Assembly: GCA_030684815.1 (NCBI GenBank)
Contig: JAUXXQ010000159.1
Span: 1 to 56,500, forward strand
Length of the DNA: 56,500 bases
Source of the DNA: Methylobacter sp.
Lineage (GTDB): Bacteria; Pseudomonadota; Gammaproteobacteria; Methylococcales; Methylomonadaceae
Direction of reading: 5' to 3'
Every line of letters starts with the position of its first letter. The stretch's first letter is position 1. The position numbers and the translations under genes are program-made. Under the pieces are notes generated by a model. That model did no database searches and was not told the origin of the DNA. It saw only the letters and a program-made list of their open reading frames with translations. Shown here in pieces: positions 36,386 through 44,786 of this stretch.

Positions 36386-36487
36386 ACTGCTCCCGGCAGT
36401 CTTGCGGCATACACACCATCCCTGGCAATCGCCGCGCCTGTTCCTGACAGGCTTGCGGCATACACACCATCCCTGGCGATAAGAGGA
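36386..36487 (+). repeat. tandem 51-base direct repeat, two units
   Basis: The string CTTGCGGCATACACACCATC begins at 36401 and again at 36452, a period of 51, with similar flanks (CTGCTCCCGGCAGT and CTGTTCCTGACAGG). It fills the gap between dgkA and the kinase gene. Only two units, so not a CRISPR. Confidence 0.75.
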
Positions 36488-36497
36488 ATATAATAAA

Positions 36498-37430
36498 ATG
36501 AGCGCATTAATTTGTGGGTCTATGGCTTACGACACCATCATGGTTTTCCATGACAAATTCAAACATCACATTTTGCCGGAAAAAATCCATATCCTGAACG
36601 TGTCCTTCCTGGTGCCGGTCATGCGCCGCGAATACGGCGGTTGTGCCGGTAATATTGCCTACAACCTGAAATTACTCAATGAAGAACCGTTAATCATGGC
36701 AACGGTCGGCCATGACTTTGAACCTTATGCGCAATGGTTGGCGCAAAACCAGCTATCCAGCGAATTCATCCAGATTTTGGACAACCATTACACCGGCCAG
36801 GCCTACATCACCACCGATGAGGAAGCTAACCAAATCACCGCGTTCCATCCCGGCGCGATGAATGACTCGCATTTGAATTCAGTGCCGACAGACAGAAACA
36901 TCAGTATCGGCATCGTCTCGCCGGACGGCAAGGACGGTATGCAATTACACGCGGAACAATTTGCCGAACTTGAGATACCGTTTATTTTCGACCCCGGCCA
37001 AGGTATGCCGATGTTTAATGGCGAAGAACTGCTTAAACTGGTAGACCAAGCAACCTGGTTGACCTTGAATGATTACGAATCGGAGTTGATGCAAGAGCGC
37101 ACCGGCTTGTCGTTGGAGCAACTGGCCGGGCGGGTTGAGGCACTGATTATTACCTTGGGCGCACAAGGGTCGCAAATTTATAGCCAAGGCCAATGCATCA
37201 CTATCCCAGCCGCAAAACCAAAAGACCTCATTGATCCGACCGGCTGCGGCGATGCCTACCGCGCCGGGCTGTTATACGGTCTGATGAATGACTTGGATTG
37301 GGAAACGACCGGCCGGGTGGCTTCATTAATGGGCGCCATTAAAATCGAACACAACGGCACCCAAAACCATTCATTCGATATGGATAGCTTCAAGCAACGT
37401 TACCGCGAAAATTTCGGCTCTGCGCTTTGA
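36498..37430 (+). CDS. PfkB-family carbohydrate kinase, adenosine-kinase-like
   Basis: 310 residues. N-terminal substrate lid region GGCAGNIAYNLKLL (47-60) and the PfkB signature DPTGCGDAYRAGLLYG (246-261) with catalytic Asp252 and the GCGD anion hole. The overall sequence resembles the bacterial adenosine-kinase-like branch common in beta- and gammaproteobacteria rather than ribokinase or fructokinase. It would phosphorylate a nucleoside or sugar with ATP; the substrate is inferred from resemblance only. GAGG lies upstream of the ATG. Confidence 0.85.
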   Translation: MSALICGSMAYDTIMVFHDKFKHHILPEKIHILNVSFLVPVMRREYGGCAGNIAYNLKLLNEEPLIMATVGHDFEPYAQWLAQNQLSSEFIQILDNHYTGQAYITTDEEANQITAFHPGAMNDSHLNSVPTDRNISIGIVSPDGKDGMQLHAEQFAELEIPFIFDPGQGMPMFNGEELLKLVDQATWLTLNDYESELMQERTGLSLEQLAGRVEALIITLGAQGSQIYSQGQCITIPAAKPKDLIDPTGCGDAYRAGLLYGLMNDLDWETTGRVASLMGAIKIEHNGTQNHSFDMDSFKQRYRENFGSAL

Positions 37431-37451
37431 TTTCAACAGCGATTTGGGTAA

Positions 37452-37590
37452 GGCGATTTCCGAGAAATAACATTCCTGGATGATCATGGCCTGTAAAAAA
37501 TCAAGTCCACGCTTAACACGAAAATTTCGTGTTTTTTCGTGCTAAGCGTGGACAATTTTTGGTATTTCTTTTTCAGGAAATGGCCTAAGT
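37452..37590 (+). repeat. family A palindromic repeat, copy A4
   Basis: The best-preserved palindrome: arms GTCCACGCTTAACACGAAAA (37505-37524) and the near-complement TTTTTTCGTGCTAAGCGTGG. Termini GGCGATTTCC and GGAAATGGCCT form the outer inverted repeat. Confidence 0.85.
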
Positions 37591-37597
37591 TGGGAGT

Positions 37598-37640
37598 AAA
37601 ACAGCTTTAGCTGTTTTAGCGTCAATAGCTAAAGCTATTG
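37598..37640. repeat. twin adjacent hairpins
   Basis: AAAACAGCT-TT-AGCTGTTTT (37598-37617) followed after five bases by CAATAGCT-AA-AGCTATTG (37623-37640). Each is followed by a GCGTC. Could be a repeat unit or a terminator for the kinase gene. Confidence 0.6.
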
Positions 37641-37766
37641 GCGTCCAATGTAAAGGTTAAAAGAAATAGGCTTGCCTACTTATACGAAACCGCCAAACAT
37701 AATAACCTTTGTCATTGTGCGATCCCGGCGTATGCGGGGAAGTGCAAGCCGTGTGTGGATTGAAAC

Positions 37767-38579
37767 ATGCTAAAAAACACTCAAAACCTCTTAGACATTA
37801 TGGCGCGCCTGCGCCATCCCGAAACCGGCTGCGCTTGGGACGTTAAACAAAACTTCAGCAGCCTGATCCCGTATTTGATTGAAGAAGCCTATGAAGTCGT
37901 TGATGCCATCGAGCGCAATGACCTGGATGATTTGCGCTCGGAATTAGGCGACTTATTATTGCAGGTGGTGTTCCATGCCCAAATCGCCGATGAACGGGGT
38001 CTGTTCAATTTTGAACAGGTGTCCGAAGGCATTTGCGACAAGCTAACCCGCCGCCATCCCCATGTTTTTGCCGATGCGGTTTTTACTACCGATGCGCAGC
38101 GCCATCAAGCCTGGGAGCAAGAAAAAGCCAACGAGCGCCAGAAAAAAAACAAAACAGCAGAAGCAGACAGCGTGTTATCCGGCGTAGCGCGCAACCTTCC
38201 GGCATTGCTCGAATGCGAAAAAATACAGGATCGTGCGGCAAATTACGGCTTCGATTGGCCGGATGTGCCGCCGGTGTTTGATAAGGTGATGGAAGAACTG
38301 GAGGAAGTCAGGGAAGCGTGGCAATCCGGAGATCAGGCGCATATTCAGGAAGAAATCGGCGATTTATTGCTGGTGGCCGTTAATCTGGCGCGGCATTTAA
38401 ATGTCAATGCCGAAATCGCGCTAAAAGAAAGCACCAAAAAATTCTCCCGGCGCTTTCAGTACATAGAACACCAGGTTGAAGCGGCTGGATTGGATCTTAA
38501 AGATTGTGAACTGGCTGAATTGGATCGCTTGTGGGATCAGGCCAAGCTGGCGCTAAAAAAGGTGGTTGCCGAGGAATAA
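37767..38579 (+). CDS. mazG: nucleoside triphosphate pyrophosphohydrolase MazG
   Basis: Hydrolyses NTPs and damaged dNTPs to monophosphates; in E. coli it also lowers ppGpp. 270 residues against 263 in E. coli, with two tandem MazG domains. Metal-binding helices: EEAYEVVDAIE plus ELGDLLLQ in the first, and EELEEVREAW plus EIGDLLLVAVNLAR in the second. Opening block IMARLRHPETGCAWDVKQNF is typical. Not linked to mazEF here. Copy A5 follows its stop. Confidence 0.95.
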   Translation: MLKNTQNLLDIMARLRHPETGCAWDVKQNFSSLIPYLIEEAYEVVDAIERNDLDDLRSELGDLLLQVVFHAQIADERGLFNFEQVSEGICDKLTRRHPHVFADAVFTTDAQRHQAWEQEKANERQKKNKTAEADSVLSGVARNLPALLECEKIQDRAANYGFDWPDVPPVFDKVMEELEEVREAWQSGDQAHIQEEIGDLLLVAVNLARHLNVNAEIALKESTKKFSRRFQYIEHQVEAAGLDLKDCELAELDRLWDQAKLALKKVVAEE

Positions 38580-38584
38580 TGCCC

Positions 38585-38680
38585 TGATGCTGATGGGCTA
38601 TAGAAAAACAGAGTCCACGAAAGGCACGAAAATTTCGTGTTTTTTCGTGGCTTTTGTGGACAATTATTTAGGGATATTTT
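38585..38680 (+). repeat. family A palindromic repeat, copy A5 (short)
   Basis: GTCCACGAAAGGCACGAAAA and TTTTTTCGTGGCTTTTGTGG form the palindrome. It starts five bases after the mazG stop. The outer terminal blocks are eroded. Confidence 0.7.
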
Positions 38681-38737
38681 TACTCACCACAAAGAGACAT
38701 CTCGTATCCTTCGTGGTGAATCCGCCCTTAGATAGGA

Positions 38738-41700
38738 TTAAAATTCTTCCCATTCGTCATTGCTTACTGCCGCCATTTGCGGCTTTGGTTTAGCCGGTGC
38801 CGCTGCAACACTGGCAGATGATGATGAGCCAATATCTTTTTTCAAACGCATAATCGCCACGCCGACCGCACTTGATGCAGAAACAAAAGGCGAACCAGTA
38901 CCTAGCATAGCCTCCGCCTCGCTGAATTTTTTGCCATTGATCAGGGTGGCGATTTTACCAGCTTCAGTATGGAAGGCCGCATGTTTGGACACGCACTCCG
39001 CATAGCTTGCTTTCTGCCCCAGCTGGAATCTGACATCCCCGTGTAGCCATTTGCCGAAATCACAGCAATCGTCCCTTGAAATAGTGACGGCATCCATGTT
39101 TTCGCGCTGGGTTATGGCAGTCCGTAGCCTAACTTTCCACTCGGAATGTTTATCCAGCGCCTTATCTAAATCCATATCCCCGGCATTTGACACAGACCTA
39201 TTAGCATAAGATTCGCGTTTAACAGACGCACTTTTTTTGCCCGCTTGAACGGGTGCTGTATTAGCAAATCCGGCAAAACCATGGGCGCTAGCATCCAGTT
39301 TAAAATGCGCCACAGTCTCCGCCAGATTTTGCGTTTGCTCTTCCAGCGACTCAGCAGCCGCTGCGGCTTGTTCAACCAACGCCGCGTTTTGCTGGGTGAC
39401 ATCGTCCATCTGCCCGATAGCTTGGTTGACCTGCTCTATGCCCGAGGTTTGTTCCATCGATGCGGCGCTGATCTCAGACATGATTGCCGTTACGCCGCGA
39501 ATGGCACTGACAATTTCTTCCATGGTTTTTCCGGCCTGGGCAACCAGTTTGGTGCCGTCCTCAACCTTTTCCACCGAATCGCCAATCAGCCCTTTAATTT
39601 CCGCCGCCGCCGCCGCCGCACGCTGGGCAAGGTTGCGCACCTCGACCGCCACCACCGCAAAACCCCGGCCTTGTTCACCGGCGCGCGCGGCTTCCACTGC
39701 CGCATTCAGCGCGAGAATGTTGGTTTGGAAAGCGATGCCGTCAATCACTGAAATGATGTCGACCACTTTGCGTGATGATTCATTGATGCCTTCCATGGTC
39801 GACACAACCCTGCCCACGACTTGAACGCCCTTGCCAGCAATATCGGTTGCACCGACCGCAAGCCGGTTGGCATGTTTGGCATTTTGGCTGTTCGCCTGCA
39901 CCGTCGAAGTCAGCTGCTCCATGCTGGCCGCCGTTTCTTCCAGGCTGGCTGCCTGTTCTTCGGTGCGGTGCGACAGGTCATTGTTACCGGCGGCAATTTC
40001 TTTGGCCGCCGTATTAATGGTTTCGGAGGCTTCCTTGATTTGGCCGACAATGTCCTTCAATTTTTCTACAGTAGAATTGGAATCATCCTTAAGCTGGCCG
40101 AAAGTCCCTGAATAATTGCTGGTGATAGTTTCAGTCAGGTCGCCTCGGGACAAGGCGCCTAACACACGCACCACTTCATTCAAACCGACAGAACTGACTT
40201 CCATCAGTTCGTTAACGCCCTGCGCCAATTGTAAAAAGAAACCTTCTTTATCTTTTTCACTAACCCGTTGGTTGAAATCGCCCAAGGCGGCACCGCTGAC
40301 AACTCTGGCAACTTCCTGCTCAATCGCGACTTCTTCAGTACGGTCTTTCCATTCCACCACCGAACCGATACGTTGTCCGTGTTCGTCACGGATGGGATTG
40401 GCGATGAAATACAAAGTGCGTCCGCCAACGTGGATCTCACTGCGGAATGTTGAGCTTAAATTAGCCATCATTTGGCGTTGATGCGCCGGGTTTTTATGAA
40501 AAAGATCCATATTCGAGCCTTGTAATTTACTGGCATCGAACTTGGGCATAACCTTACGGATGTCGGCCTCGGCGTGTTTCATCATAGCCAATAGGGCCGG
40601 GTTTAAATAAAGGATATTGCAGTCGTTATCAGCCACCATGACGTTAGAGGTAATGGCATCCAGGGCCGTTTTAAGGCGCACAGATTTATCATGCTCCCAT
40701 TTATCTTTCGATATGCGGTTTAGCAACTGCTGTTGCATGGCGCTCATAGAGCGGAACAATTCGCCCAGCTCATCTTTTTGGGTCAGGTCGATGCTGGAGC
40801 TTAGGTCGCCGTCGGCGATGGCTGCGGCGATTTGTTGCAGCGAATGAATGGACTGTAAAACGCCACGGCTGATCATAAGGGTCAATACAAACGTCATCAA
40901 TACCGCGAGCACAAGCAAGGCAATGAAGAACAGTGCCATGTTTTGGGCGTTATTTTTCAGCAGACCGGCTTCATTAAGCAGGTCAGCGGCGAGTTTATCC
41001 TCAACTTCTTTAAGCAGATCAATTTTGTCGGTGATCATGTTGAACCAATACACCGGATCAATGCCCAGCCCAGGTTCAACACCTTTGTCGATGACGATTT
41101 TCTTTATCCGCGCTACTTCGTCAACCGAAGAACCCACTATCTTGGCGTTGTAAAACGCCTTCTGGCTATCTTGCGCGTAGGTAAAAAACTGCTGGTTGTA
41201 AACATCTTGGGCTGACATATTGGTCAAGAAACGGCTTTGGCTGTCGGGGGTCAATTGGTCTGCGACAAATGCCGCCGTCAATAAAGCCCGCTCTATCCCT
41301 GTATGTTCTTTAGCTTTGAGCAGGCTTGAATAGGTAGACGCCATGCGCGATATTTCACTGTGGCTACTGAGTATGGAAACTTGGGCAGGCACAGCAAGAA
41401 GGGAGCCGATGGTTTTAGAGTAATAAGCGCTTGATTGTGTGCCGTTGATGCCGAGAGCACTGATGCTGGCGCGTTGCGTACTTAGTTTTCCCAGTTCAGT
41501 TTGGGCGGCATCCAGCATTTTTTTAAGTTCAGGGGTGTAACTGCTGAGGTCGAAACGGCTGGCAGTGGCCTGGAACATCTCCAGCGCTTGATCGGTTTTT
41601 GTGCGCTGCACCGGTAATTCGGCAGCAAACCTAATCCCTCCGCTACCCAGGAAAGAAGCGCTCATACCACGCTCTTTTTGCATTTCATGTGCCAAAGCGC

Positions 41701-41872
41701 CAATTTTGACGGACACATCAACCAACGCTTCCAGCTCGACCATCTCTTTTGAGGTTGCCCGCCTTTCGAAAACCCCAGAACCGGCAAAATAAAGCAAAGC
41801 AATCGCTGGAATGGCCACCATCAGAATTAATTTTGCTCTGATGCTTGACGCGAAAGAGATAGTGTTTGGCAT
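38738..41872 (-). CDS. chemoreceptor with NIT, HAMP, PAS, MCP and CZB domains
   Basis: 1044 residues: membrane helix 12-32; NIT-type periplasmic domain about 45-300 with HEMQKERGMSASFLGSGG, typical of nitrate/nitrite sensors; second helix 313-333; HAMP; PAS about 400-515; signalling domain about 600-860 with the canonical tip FQTNILALNAAVEAARAGEQ. Then comes a C-terminal CZB zinc domain about 904-1010, with likely ligands His909, Cys937 (CDFGKW), His964 and His968, and an EWEEF tail resembling a CheR-docking pentapeptide. CZB domains sense zinc or hypochlorous acid in other receptors. So this protein may read nitrate-type and redox/zinc cues together. A TATAAT on the minus strand (41926-41931) may be its -10. 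Confidence 0.93.
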   Translation of the reverse strand: MPNTISFASSIRAKLILMVAIPAIALLYFAGSGVFERRATSKEMVELEALVDVSVKIGALAHEMQKERGMSASFLGSGGIRFAAELPVQRTKTDQALEMFQATASRFDLSSYTPELKKMLDAAQTELGKLSTQRASISALGINGTQSSAYYSKTIGSLLAVPAQVSILSSHSEISRMASTYSSLLKAKEHTGIERALLTAAFVADQLTPDSQSRFLTNMSAQDVYNQQFFTYAQDSQKAFYNAKIVGSSVDEVARIKKIVIDKGVEPGLGIDPVYWFNMITDKIDLLKEVEDKLAADLLNEAGLLKNNAQNMALFFIALLVLAVLMTFVLTLMISRGVLQSIHSLQQIAAAIADGDLSSSIDLTQKDELGELFRSMSAMQQQLLNRISKDKWEHDKSVRLKTALDAITSNVMVADNDCNILYLNPALLAMMKHAEADIRKVMPKFDASKLQGSNMDLFHKNPAHQRQMMANLSSTFRSEIHVGGRTLYFIANPIRDEHGQRIGSVVEWKDRTEEVAIEQEVARVVSGAALGDFNQRVSEKDKEGFFLQLAQGVNELMEVSSVGLNEVVRVLGALSRGDLTETITSNYSGTFGQLKDDSNSTVEKLKDIVGQIKEASETINTAAKEIAAGNNDLSHRTEEQAASLEETAASMEQLTSTVQANSQNAKHANRLAVGATDIAGKGVQVVGRVVSTMEGINESSRKVVDIISVIDGIAFQTNILALNAAVEAARAGEQGRGFAVVAVEVRNLAQRAAAAAAEIKGLIGDSVEKVEDGTKLVAQAGKTMEEIVSAIRGVTAIMSEISAASMEQTSGIEQVNQAIGQMDDVTQQNAALVEQAAAAAESLEEQTQNLAETVAHFKLDASAHGFAGFANTAPVQAGKKSASVKRESYANRSVSNAGDMDLDKALDKHSEWKVRLRTAITQRENMDAVTISRDDCCDFGKWLHGDVRFQLGQKASYAECVSKHAAFHTEAGKIATLINGKKFSEAEAMLGTGSPFVSASSAVGVAIMRLKKDIGSSSSASVAAAPAKPKPQMAAVSNDEWEEF

Positions 41873-41925
41873 GCTACATTCCTTGGGTAATAGTGCTAAA
41901 GTGTTTAGGTCAGGCCGATGGCAAA

Positions 41926-41931
41926 ATTATA
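41926..41931 (-). promoter_or_regulatory. -10 element candidate of the NIT-CZB chemoreceptor
   Basis: TATAAT on the minus strand 54 bases upstream of the start codon, in the gap after the stress-protein gene. No good -35. Confidence 0.35.
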
Positions 41932-41942
41932 GCATCTAAGCG

Positions 41943-42386
41943 CTAAGCGTTCAGTAATCGAATCGCCATCACATCACATCGGGCGTAATGCAGCACACTG
42001 TTGGCCGTTGACCCCAATAACAGCGACAAGCCATGTCGGCCATGAGAGCCGACCACGATTAAATCGACTTGCTCCCGTTCGGCCAGCTGCACAATTTCCT
42101 GCTTAGGCGAGCCCCAAATCATCCAGCGGTCAGCCTGCGCCACACCCAGTTGATTGCCAACCTGCATCAACTTGGTTTTTTCAGCTTCCAGCAAGCCATA
42201 ACCTGAGTCTTGCGCCAATGGAATCACTGTGCCGTAGCCGGTATCGGGCATGGGGATGTTGTCCAATACATGAACAATACTCAATTTAGCCTGGTATTTT
42301 TCGGCTAAATCCTTGGCTCTTTGGGCAAGCAAGCCGCCTTGCGCGGAATAATCCAATGCCAGTAGGATATGTTGATAAGTGTCCAT
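41943..42386 (-). CDS. universal stress protein, UspA family
   Basis: 147 residues, single Usp domain. Begins HILLALDYSAQ and ends with the nucleotide-binding pattern G-x2-G-x9-G-S (GSHGRHGLSLLLGST) followed by the NSVLHYARCDVMAIR strand, so it is probably of the ATP-binding type. Cytoplasmic stress protein of unspecified client. It is transcribed in the same direction as, and 70 bases upstream of, the chemoreceptor gene. Confidence 0.92.
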   Translation of the reverse strand: MDTYQHILLALDYSAQGGLLAQRAKDLAEKYQAKLSIVHVLDNIPMPDTGYGTVIPLAQDSGYGLLEAEKTKLMQVGNQLGVAQADRWMIWGSPKQEIVQLAEREQVDLIVVGSHGRHGLSLLLGSTANSVLHYARCDVMAIRLLNA

Positions 42387-42425
42387 TGTTGTCTTATTTC
42401 AAGTTTGTTTTGTCAGCGGCAAGTT

Positions 42426-42458
42426 AGACCTTCCAGGTTTTTAAAACCCGGAAGGTCT
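42426..42458. repeat. family C hairpin repeat, copy C2
   Basis: AGACCTTCCAGGTTTTTAAAACCCGGAAGGTCT, i.e. arms AGACCTTCCAGG and CCCGGAAGGTCT with one G-T/mismatch. Between the usp gene and the end of the secretion operon, so a likely end-of-transcript structure. Confidence 0.75.
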
Positions 42459-42653
42459 GTTTTGACGCGGCTAATCGCGACGTGGGCGTCGCCCTCGTTG
42501 CGTCATCAGTCCGGTAGGGTGAACAAACAGCTGTATCGTTTGCCCAGCATTTGCCGGCATGCTTTTTTCTCACACAAAGGCACAAAGCGCGGACTTTGGA
42601 ACGAGACAAAGATGGATGGTTCTCAGCGGGTTCTATTTCTCGTGCAGATCACC

Positions 42654-44786
42654 TTAGTTTTCGATAACCACAGGCACATCCTCATAAATGCCGGTCAATT
42701 TACGTTTGAATTCATCGGAAATCAATCGGGCATCCTGCCTTGTTTTTACTACGCGCGGCGTAATCAGCACCACCAATTCAGTCCTGCCTTTGTTGATACC
42801 GGTGGTGCTGAATAATGCGCCTAGTACCGGAATGTCTTTTAACCAGGGAATCCCGGTATTGCTGACATCGTTATTTTCATCAATCAAACCGCCCAAGACA
42901 ATGGTTTCGCCGCTTTGTACCGCAACAGAACTGTTGATTTCTCGGGCCTGAATGGTGGGCGAGTCGATGGTGCTGGAGGTCGATGGCACGGCGCGCTCGA
43001 CGCTTTGCTGAATGTCCATAATCACCAGGCCGTTGGCGTTGACCCGTGGCTTGACGGTTAGCTTAACACCGGTTTTCCGTTGCTGGATGGCGCTGGTCTG
43101 GGTCAGGACGGCGCTGGTTCCGCCAGCGATCGGCGTAGACGATTCGGATGTCCTTAGCGGCACTTCATCGCCGACCTGTATCGACGCTTCCTGGTTGTTT
43201 AATACCATCAGCGACGGCGAAGAAATGACGTTGATATTATTGTCCTTAGCTTCGGCCGACAACACCGCACGGATGTCGCCGGAATTGCTCAAAAACTGAT
43301 AGCCGAAACCTCCGGTGGCAACGCCGGTGGCGATGCTGGTCAAGCTGACGCCATCCTGGCCGCTGTTCACGGCATTGCTGCCCATGTTGTTATGGCTTAA
43401 ATACCATTGTATGCCGTACTTTAAATTGTCGGTCAAATTAACCGAAACGATGGTCGCATCAACCAGCACCTGCAGCGGCATCACGTCCAGCTGATTGATT
43501 ACCGGACGGATGATGTCGTACTCCTGCGCGGTGGCGACGATAATGACCGAGTTGTTGGCCTCGTCGGCGATAATCCTGACTTCACCGATGTTGGACACGT
43601 TAGCGTTGCCTGTCCCTGCCGCCGAGGCAGTTGTGGTTGATGTCTTGGTGTCGGGTTGTTTTTTGGTGGTTATTTCCGCCGCTTTTTGTCCGGGCGCGAC
43701 CTGTGCCGATTTATCTTTTCGGGCGGTGCCGGAAAAAATGCTGTTTAAGGTATCGGCCAGTTGCACTGCATCGACATGCTGGGCCTTATACACATTAACG
43801 CCGCCGCCGGTCGCTGTGTTGGCGCGATCCAGTCTGATCACCCAGCTTTCAATGTCCCGCAAATAGTGTGCCTGATGGCTGATCGCCATAATCGCATTCA
43901 GGCGTTCAATGGGGATGAAGCGGAAAAAACCGGCATCTTCGGTTTTGGCTTTTTTATTGAACACTTCTTCCAATTCTTTGATGATGGTCTCAGGATCGAC
44001 ATGGGCTAAAGGAAACAGGCCGAAAGAGCGGCCTTTCAGTATGTCAATGTCAAAGGTGCCGACCATATCCATGACCCGCGCCAATTCGTCCGGCGTTCCC
44101 GAAACCACCATGATATTGCGTGCGCCATCGACGGTGAGTATGGTTTTTTCCTGTACCAGCGGTTTGATGACTTCGACAATGTCCTGCACCGCGACGTTTT
44201 TAATCGGGATAACCCGCAGTTGATAGCCCGTCCTGCCTGCCGCGCCAGGCGCGGAAAAGCTGGAGCTGTACAGGGCTTCGCTGGCAGGTTCGATGTGGTA
44301 AATGCTGGCATCTTTAATCAGCACCGCATTATTCATCCGCAGCAACATTTCCAAGGTGGGAATCAGCTCGTCTTTGGTCAATGGGTCGGTTGTTTGCAGG
44401 GTGACTTTGCCGGTGACTTTGGGGCTGAGCACATAATTTTGGCCAAGAATGTCGCTCAACACCACTTTGGCCACTTCGCCCAAATCGGCTTCGTCGAAAT
44501 TGAGGCTGTACGCCCCTTCGCCGCTGCCTTTGGTGCGCCTGTGCTGGGTTGTTGTCTCCGGCACAAAGCGGCTGCTGCCGGGAAATATCTCACTCTTGCC
44601 CCGGGCGACCTCCGTCGTGGGCACTTTGTTTTGCAGCTCTTCATAAACTACATCGTTTTGCTCGGTTTTTATCGGCGGCAACGGTAATTTTGCTGCGGGT
44701 CTGGGGCCGAGCAGTTCACAGCCTGACAGCGTTAAACTTGCGATTACCCAACAGGTAACCGTCGTCACTTTTTTTACATGGGGCAT
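42654..44786 (-). CDS. gspD: type II secretion outer-membrane secretin GspD
   Basis: Last gene of the type II secretion operon. 710 residues: lipoprotein signal peptide with lipobox LSGC (Cys23), N0 domain from about 90 (YSLNFDEADLGEVAKVVL), N1-N3 domains about 170-430 with a Lys/Thr/Ala-rich insert about 360-400, and the secretin core from about 440 ending GGLIDENN and RTELVVLITPRVV. VPLRTS is typical of the core. It forms the multimeric channel for folded exoproteins. Its ATG overlaps the stop of the upstream gene as TAATG. The lipobox suggests lipoprotein-type sorting rather than a GspS pilotin. Confidence 0.95.
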   Translation of the reverse strand: MPHVKKVTTVTCWVIASLTLSGCELLGPRPAAKLPLPPIKTEQNDVVYEELQNKVPTTEVARGKSEIFPGSSRFVPETTTQHRRTKGSGEGAYSLNFDEADLGEVAKVVLSDILGQNYVLSPKVTGKVTLQTTDPLTKDELIPTLEMLLRMNNAVLIKDASIYHIEPASEALYSSSFSAPGAAGRTGYQLRVIPIKNVAVQDIVEVIKPLVQEKTILTVDGARNIMVVSGTPDELARVMDMVGTFDIDILKGRSFGLFPLAHVDPETIIKELEEVFNKKAKTEDAGFFRFIPIERLNAIMAISHQAHYLRDIESWVIRLDRANTATGGGVNVYKAQHVDAVQLADTLNSIFSGTARKDKSAQVAPGQKAAEITTKKQPDTKTSTTTASAAGTGNANVSNIGEVRIIADEANNSVIIVATAQEYDIIRPVINQLDVMPLQVLVDATIVSVNLTDNLKYGIQWYLSHNNMGSNAVNSGQDGVSLTSIATGVATGGFGYQFLSNSGDIRAVLSAEAKDNNINVISSPSLMVLNNQEASIQVGDEVPLRTSESSTPIAGGTSAVLTQTSAIQQRKTGVKLTVKPRVNANGLVIMDIQQSVERAVPSTSSTIDSPTIQAREINSSVAVQSGETIVLGGLIDENNDVSNTGIPWLKDIPVLGALFSTTGINKGRTELVVLITPRVVKTRQDARLISDEFKRKLTGIYEDVPVVIEN

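Larger units (their letters stand above)
37431..37766. other. 336-base gap with repeat A4 and twin hairpins
   Basis: Contains family A copy A4 (37452-37590) and two adjacent perfect hairpins (37598-37617 and 37623-37640). The remaining 125 bases before mazG show no clear signal. Confidence 0.55.

Noticed and set aside
36386-36487. Possible CRISPR array
   Set aside because: Only two repeat units, spacing too short and the intervening sequence itself is similar between units.
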